Assembly (NCBI GenBank): GCA_964429135.1
Contig: CAYSAU010000002.1
Coordinates: forward strand, 191,869-255,868
Direction: 5' to 3'
Length of the DNA stretch: 64,000 bases
Origin: CAZSDU01 sp964429135
GTDB taxonomy: Bacteria > Bacteroidota > Bacteroidia > Bacteroidales > FEN-979
Shown: piece after piece, positions 60,211 through 64,000 of the stretch
Position numbering within the stretch: the first letter of the stretch is position 1
Layout: each line of letters opens with the position of its first letter
Notes under the pieces: model-generated
Databases searched by the model: none
What the model saw: the letters and a program-made list of their open reading frames with translations, nothing else
What the model was told of the DNA's origin: nothing
Made by a program: the position numbers and the translations under genes

Positions 60211-62268
60211 ATGAAAATCAGTCGATTCTTGACCATTATGAGCATTTCAGCCGTATTTATGTCCTGCACAGAGGGACAAAAGAAAGAGAAAAATGAAAAC
60301 CAGGATTTTAAATTCCTGACCGAACAATTTGCTGATGCTAAAATTTTGAGATATCAGGTCCCAGGGTTTGAGCAACTTAGCCTGAATCAGAAAAAACTCA
60401 TTTACTACCTCAGTCAGGCAGCCCTTTGTGGCAGGGATATTACCTATGATCAGAATTTCAAGCAGAATCTCCTGATCAGGAAGACTTTGGAAGGAATATA
60501 TGCCCATTACAAGGGAGATAAAAACGCTCCCGAATTTAAAAACTTTGTCATTTACCTGAAAAGAGTTTGGTTCTCCAACGGTATCCACCATCATTATTCA
60601 ACCGATAAATTCCTCCCTGATTTCTCCAGGGAATATTTTGCGGATCTGGTTAAAGCAACAGAACCAGAAAATCTTCCGCTTGCTGATGGACAAAGCGTGG
60701 ATCAATTCCTTGCTGAAATCACTCCCGTTATTTTTGACCCTGCTGTTGCTCCGAAAAGGGTCAGTCAGGATGCAGGAAAAGACCTTGTCATTGAATCAGC
60801 AGCGAATTTTTATGAAGGAGTATCACAAAAAGAAGTGGAGGATTATTATTCCAGTCTGAAAGCAGCTGACCAAAAAGCCGGGAATGACACCCGTATTTCT
60901 TATGGATTAAATTCAAAGGTAATTAAGGAAAACGGAAGAGTAGTGGAAAAGACTTATAAGATCGGAGGACTCTATTCTGCTGCCATTGAAAAAATTGTGT
61001 TCTGGCTTGAAAAAGCCTTGCCTTTCACTGAAACACAAGAACAGAAGGCCGCTATCGAAAAACTGATTGCTTTTTATCAATCCGGTGATCTGAAAACATG
61101 GGATGAATACAATGTGCTTTGGGTGAAAGACCTGAACTCAATGGTGGATGTGGTGAATGGGTTTATAGAAGTCTATGGAGACCCGTTGGCACTTAAAGCC
61201 AATTGGGAATCAGTGGTGAATTTCAAGAATCTTGAGGCTACTAAAAGGACAGAAATCATAAGTCAGAATGCCCTTTACTTTGAAACCAACTCACCTACTG
61301 ATGCGAAATTTAAGAAAAAGGAGGTCACCGGTGTCTCTGCCAAGGTGATTACCGTTGCCCAGTTGGGGGGAGAATGTGATCCGACTACTCCCATCGGAAT
61401 CAATCTGCCAAATGCAAACTGGATCCGTAAGGAGTTTGGCTCCAAATCAGTCACCATGGATAACATTACTTATGCTTACGATAAAGCGGCTGAGGGAAAT
61501 GGTTTTATGGAAGAATTTGCATGGTCAAAGGAGGAAATAGAAAATAATCAGAAGTATGGAACACTGGCCGGTAATCTTACCACCGATTTGCACGAATGCC
61601 TTGGTCATGGTTCAGGGAAACTTTTACCAGGGGTGAGCGCTGATGCCCTGAAAAATTATCATTCAGCCATTGAAGAATCCCGCGCAGATCTTTTCGCCCT
61701 GTATTATATTATGGATCCCAAGCTGGTTAGCCTGGGTTTGATTCCGGATGTCACGGTCGGGAAAACAGAGTACGATAATTATATCCGTAACGGTATGATG
61801 ACTCAACTGGTCAGAATTCAACCCGGAAAAAACATTGAACAAGCCCATATGCGCGACCGCGCCCTCATTGCTCACTGGGTATATGAAAAAGGCCGAGAAA
61901 AAAATATTGTGGAAAAAGTCAACCGTGACGGAAAAACCTATTTCAGGATCAATGATTACCTGGCATTACGTGATCTTTTCGGACAACTGCTCAGAGAGAT
62001 TCAGCGGATTACTTCTGAAGGAGATTACAAAGCAGCGAAAGAAATAGTGGAAAAATATGGCGTCAATGTTGATCCGGCCTTGCATCAGGAGGTATTGGAG
62101 CGTTATAAGAAGTTGAATATCGCCCCTTATGCAGGCTTTATCAACCCGGTTTTCAGTCCGGTCATCGTGAATGATACTATTTCCGACATCAGTATCTTTT
62201 ATCCCGATGATTTTGCTACCCAGATGCTGAACTATTCCCAGGAATATTCATTTTTACCTGTCAGGTAG
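60211..62268 (+). CDS. dipeptidyl-peptidase III family (M49) lipoprotein
   Basis: A 685-residue zinc peptidase. The N-terminus (MKISRFLTIMSISAVFMSC) gives a lipoprotein-like signal with Cys19. The catalytic motif is HECLGH (461-466) in place of the HELLGH of eukaryotic enzymes, and the second zinc ligand motif EESRADLFALYY follows at about 488-499. HECLGH is the form known from Bacteroides DPP III. The enzyme would release dipeptides from peptide N-termini at the periplasmic side. It starts 12 bases after comB and is followed six bases later by the M23 peptidase gene, so it is likely part of the same transcript. Confidence 0.92.
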   Translation: MKISRFLTIMSISAVFMSCTEGQKKEKNENQDFKFLTEQFADAKILRYQVPGFEQLSLNQKKLIYYLSQAALCGRDITYDQNFKQNLLIRKTLEGIYAHYKGDKNAPEFKNFVIYLKRVWFSNGIHHHYSTDKFLPDFSREYFADLVKATEPENLPLADGQSVDQFLAEITPVIFDPAVAPKRVSQDAGKDLVIESAANFYEGVSQKEVEDYYSSLKAADQKAGNDTRISYGLNSKVIKENGRVVEKTYKIGGLYSAAIEKIVFWLEKALPFTETQEQKAAIEKLIAFYQSGDLKTWDEYNVLWVKDLNSMVDVVNGFIEVYGDPLALKANWESVVNFKNLEATKRTEIISQNALYFETNSPTDAKFKKKEVTGVSAKVITVAQLGGECDPTTPIGINLPNANWIRKEFGSKSVTMDNITYAYDKAAEGNGFMEEFAWSKEEIENNQKYGTLAGNLTTDLHECLGHGSGKLLPGVSADALKNYHSAIEESRADLFALYYIMDPKLVSLGLIPDVTVGKTEYDNYIRNGMMTQLVRIQPGKNIEQAHMRDRALIAHWVYEKGREKNIVEKVNRDGKTYFRINDYLALRDLFGQLLREIQRITSEGDYKAAKEIVEKYGVNVDPALHQEVLERYKKLNIAPYAGFINPVFSPVIVNDTISDISIFYPDDFATQMLNYSQEYSFLPVR

Positions 62269-62273
62269 GAATA

Positions 62274-64000
62274 ATGAAGCATAAGTTTTCGGCTAAGATA
62301 TGCTGGATTCCCATCCTTTTGTTGCTTGTTTCCTGGCAGGGAGGCGATCAGGCATTCCGTTCTCCTGTTAATTATCCTTTTTCACTATCAGGATCATTTG
62401 GAGAAATTCGTCTGAATCATTTTCATTCAGGCATCGATATCCGTACCGATGGAGTAGAGGGTAAACCTATCTATGCCATTGCCGATGGATTCGTGGCCAG
62501 AGTATTTGTTTCTCCAGGGGGATTCGGAAAAGCCCTTTACCTAGCTCATCCCAACGGTTATACTTCTGTTTACGGTCATTTGAAATCCTTTGCCGGGGAC
62601 ATTGGTTCCTGGGTTAAAACACAGCAATATCAAAAAGAATCTTTTGTAATTGATACGGAAGTCCCTGTTGGATTGCTGAAAGTTCGAAAAGGCGATATCG
62701 TGGCCTATTCCGGCAATTCGGGGAGCTCTGCAGGTCCCCATCTTCATTTTGAAATACGGGATTCCAAAACCCAGGGAATCATTGATCCATTGAAATTCGG
62801 ATTGAAACCCGCGGACAGAATTTCTCCTCAGATAAGCTGGATTAAAATCTATCCATCTGATGAATATAGCCTGGTGAACAATGAAAATCAGCCTCTTTTA
62901 ATCCCTGTAACTGGTAAAGACGGAAATTTTTCCCTCAGATTATCCGATTCCTTGAAACTGTCCGGAAATATTTTTTTTGGTATTGAGACCAATGATCAAA
63001 GCAGTGGATCGGGTTTTCGTACCGGAGTCCCAAGTATTCAGCTTTCAGTGGATGGAACAATAGTATACAGCCACAACATCGAGCGTTTTCTGTTTTCCGA
63101 AACCCGCTATGTCAACAGCCTGATGGATTATCAGGCGTATATAAAAACCAAACATAAAATCCAGCGCTCGTATATTGCCCCGAACAATCAACTTAGATTT
63201 TACGGTCAGGTTGCAAACCGGGGTGTCATCAGCTTTACAGACAGGAAAGTTCATAAGGTTCAGTATACTTTAAAGGATGTATTCGGAAATACCTCCAGAC
63301 TGATTTTCTATGTTCAAAGTATTCCACCTGTAAATGGAAAGCAACAAAAAAAATACCTTCAAAATACCAGTGCCCGACCTTCACTCAGTTGTAAAACCAG
63401 TCATTTTATTGAACAACAGGGACTTCAATTGAAAATTCCAGAGGGGGCTTTGTATGAGGACCTGGATTTCGAATATGATGTCAGTCCCCCGATTCAGGGG
63501 GCTTTCTCCAATCTCTATCACCTGCATAATTCCTTCACCCCACTGCATGTTTTCTGCACCTTATCGATCAAACCACGCGATCTTCCCAAATCTTTAACGT
63601 CAAAAGCCCTGATTGTGAAAATGGAAGACGGGAACCGGAAATACAGCAAGGGAGGAAAGTTGGAAAATGGATTCATAACAACTGAGATTCGGGAATTTGG
63701 TAAATATGCAGTGATGATTGATACTATCCCACCCATTATCCGTCCGGTCAATATCTTCCCCAATAAAAAGCTGGTTAAACAATCAACCATCTCCCTCAAA
63801 ATCTCCGACAATCTTTCGGGGATTAAAACTTACCGTGGAACCCTAAACGGGAAATGGATATTGATGGATTACGATGAAAAAAACCACTTGCTGACCTATA
63901 CCTTCGACCACCGTATCCATGCGGGAAAAAACATTTTCCAGCTTAGCCTCACCGATGCTGTCGGAAATACCTCGAAGTATGAAGCTGTTTTGTACAAGAA
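62274..64000 (+). CDS. M23-family peptidase, C-terminus outside the window
   Basis: Begins with ATG at 62274 and remains open for 575 codons to the window edge. A hydrophobic N-terminus (residues about 9-22) could be a signal or anchor. The LytM-type catalytic domain lies at about 35-165: His51 and Asp55 (FHSGIDIRTDG), GHLKS near 101-105, and His156-Leu-His158 (SAGPHLHFEIRD) as zinc ligands. It has the full HxxxD and HxH set, so it is likely active in cutting peptidoglycan cross-links or other peptides. Residues after 170 are beta-rich and probably carry repeat modules. Its start codon follows the DPP III stop by six bases. Confidence 0.88.
   Translation, partial: MKHKFSAKICWIPILLLLVSWQGGDQAFRSPVNYPFSLSGSFGEIRLNHFHSGIDIRTDGVEGKPIYAIADGFVARVFVSPGGFGKALYLAHPNGYTSVYGHLKSFAGDIGSWVKTQQYQKESFVIDTEVPVGLLKVRKGDIVAYSGNSGSSAGPHLHFEIRDSKTQGIIDPLKFGLKPADRISPQISWIKIYPSDEYSLVNNENQPLLIPVTGKDGNFSLRLSDSLKLSGNIFFGIETNDQSSGSGFRTGVPSIQLSVDGTIVYSHNIERFLFSETRYVNSLMDYQAYIKTKHKIQRSYIAPNNQLRFYGQVANRGVISFTDRKVHKVQYTLKDVFGNTSRLIFYVQSIPPVNGKQQKKYLQNTSARPSLSCKTSHFIEQQGLQLKIPEGALYEDLDFEYDVSPPIQGAFSNLYHLHNSFTPLHVFCTLSIKPRDLPKSLTSKALIVKMEDGNRKYSKGGKLENGFITTEIREFGKYAVMIDTIPPIIRPVNIFPNKKLVKQSTISLKISDNLSGIKTYRGTLNGKWILMDYDEKNHLLTYTFDHRIHAGKNIFQLSLTDAVGNTSKYEAVLYK

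Noticed and set aside
1..64000. tRNA, rRNA, CRISPR, IS elements or an origin of replication
   Set aside because: I looked in all gaps; the longest is about 220 bases (the riboswitch region) and none shows a cloverleaf, repeat array, transposase, inverted terminal repeats or DnaA-box cluster.

Overview
The window looks like a chromosomal segment of a Bacteroidota bacterium, probably Bacteroidales or a close relative. The evidence is: secreted proteins with type IX secretion (T9SS) C-terminal sorting domains (around 2.0, 5.9, 32.9 and 39.6 kb); a PorT homologue, a PorE-like OmpA protein and a GldA-like ATPase; an OmpP1/FadL porin; DUF5686, DUF349 and tricorn-like proteins; and many copies of the Bacteroidota -7 promoter element TAnnTTTG in front of genes. 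Most of the content is housekeeping and cell-envelope genes. I see no insertion sequence, prophage, CRISPR array, tRNA or rRNA, and no gap longer than 300 bases without a gene.

Layout. 0-8.3 kb, mostly minus strand: a GDSL-type lipoprotein (cut by the window edge), an OmpP1 porin, a T9SS cargo protein (plus strand), an unknown secreted protein, metK, a GldA-like ABC ATPase, a second T9SS cargo protein, a small membrane protein and a DUF4143 ATPase. 8.4-19.3 kb, plus strand: a clear promoter, then rplM-rpsI-rpsB-tsf, menG, porT, coaD, a TlpA-like redoxin, secA, pyrH and frr. 19.3-30.7 kb: a GH20 hexosaminidase, a POT transporter, a five-gene minus-strand operon (AI-2E-type permease, YtxH protein, holin-like protein, unknown coiled protein, radical SAM/SPASM protein), a DUF5686 outer-membrane protein, a THUMP RNA methyltransferase and an SDR enzyme. 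30.8-36.8 kb: a large T9SS cargo protein, then an FMN riboswitch with a terminator controlling ribD-ribE-ribBA-ribH. 36.8-47.7 kb: a PorE-like protein, another T9SS cargo protein, the agmatine-to-putrescine pair aguB-aguA, aroC, a DUF349 protein, a patatin/outer-membrane-barrel protein and an OsmC protein. 47.8-53.5 kb: a tricorn-like S41 protease with a strong bidirectional terminator, a small lipoprotein and a FlaA1/CapD-type sugar nucleotide dehydratase. 53.5-64 kb, plus strand: gcvT, a cluster of four envelope proteins of unknown function ending in an 844-residue leucine-rich-repeat protein, comB, a DPP III-type peptidase and an M23 peptidase (cut by the window edge).

Genes that work together: translation and protein export (L13, S9, S2, EF-Ts, RRF, SecA); the T9SS parts with their cargo; the complete riboflavin pathway under FMN feedback; and the two-step agmatine route to putrescine. 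The least explained parts are the four-gene cluster at 54.6-59.4 kb and the overlapping operon at 23.0-26.1 kb. The neatest regulatory structures are the strand-exchange design of the FMN riboswitch and a palindromic divergent promoter at 53.46-53.49 kb.
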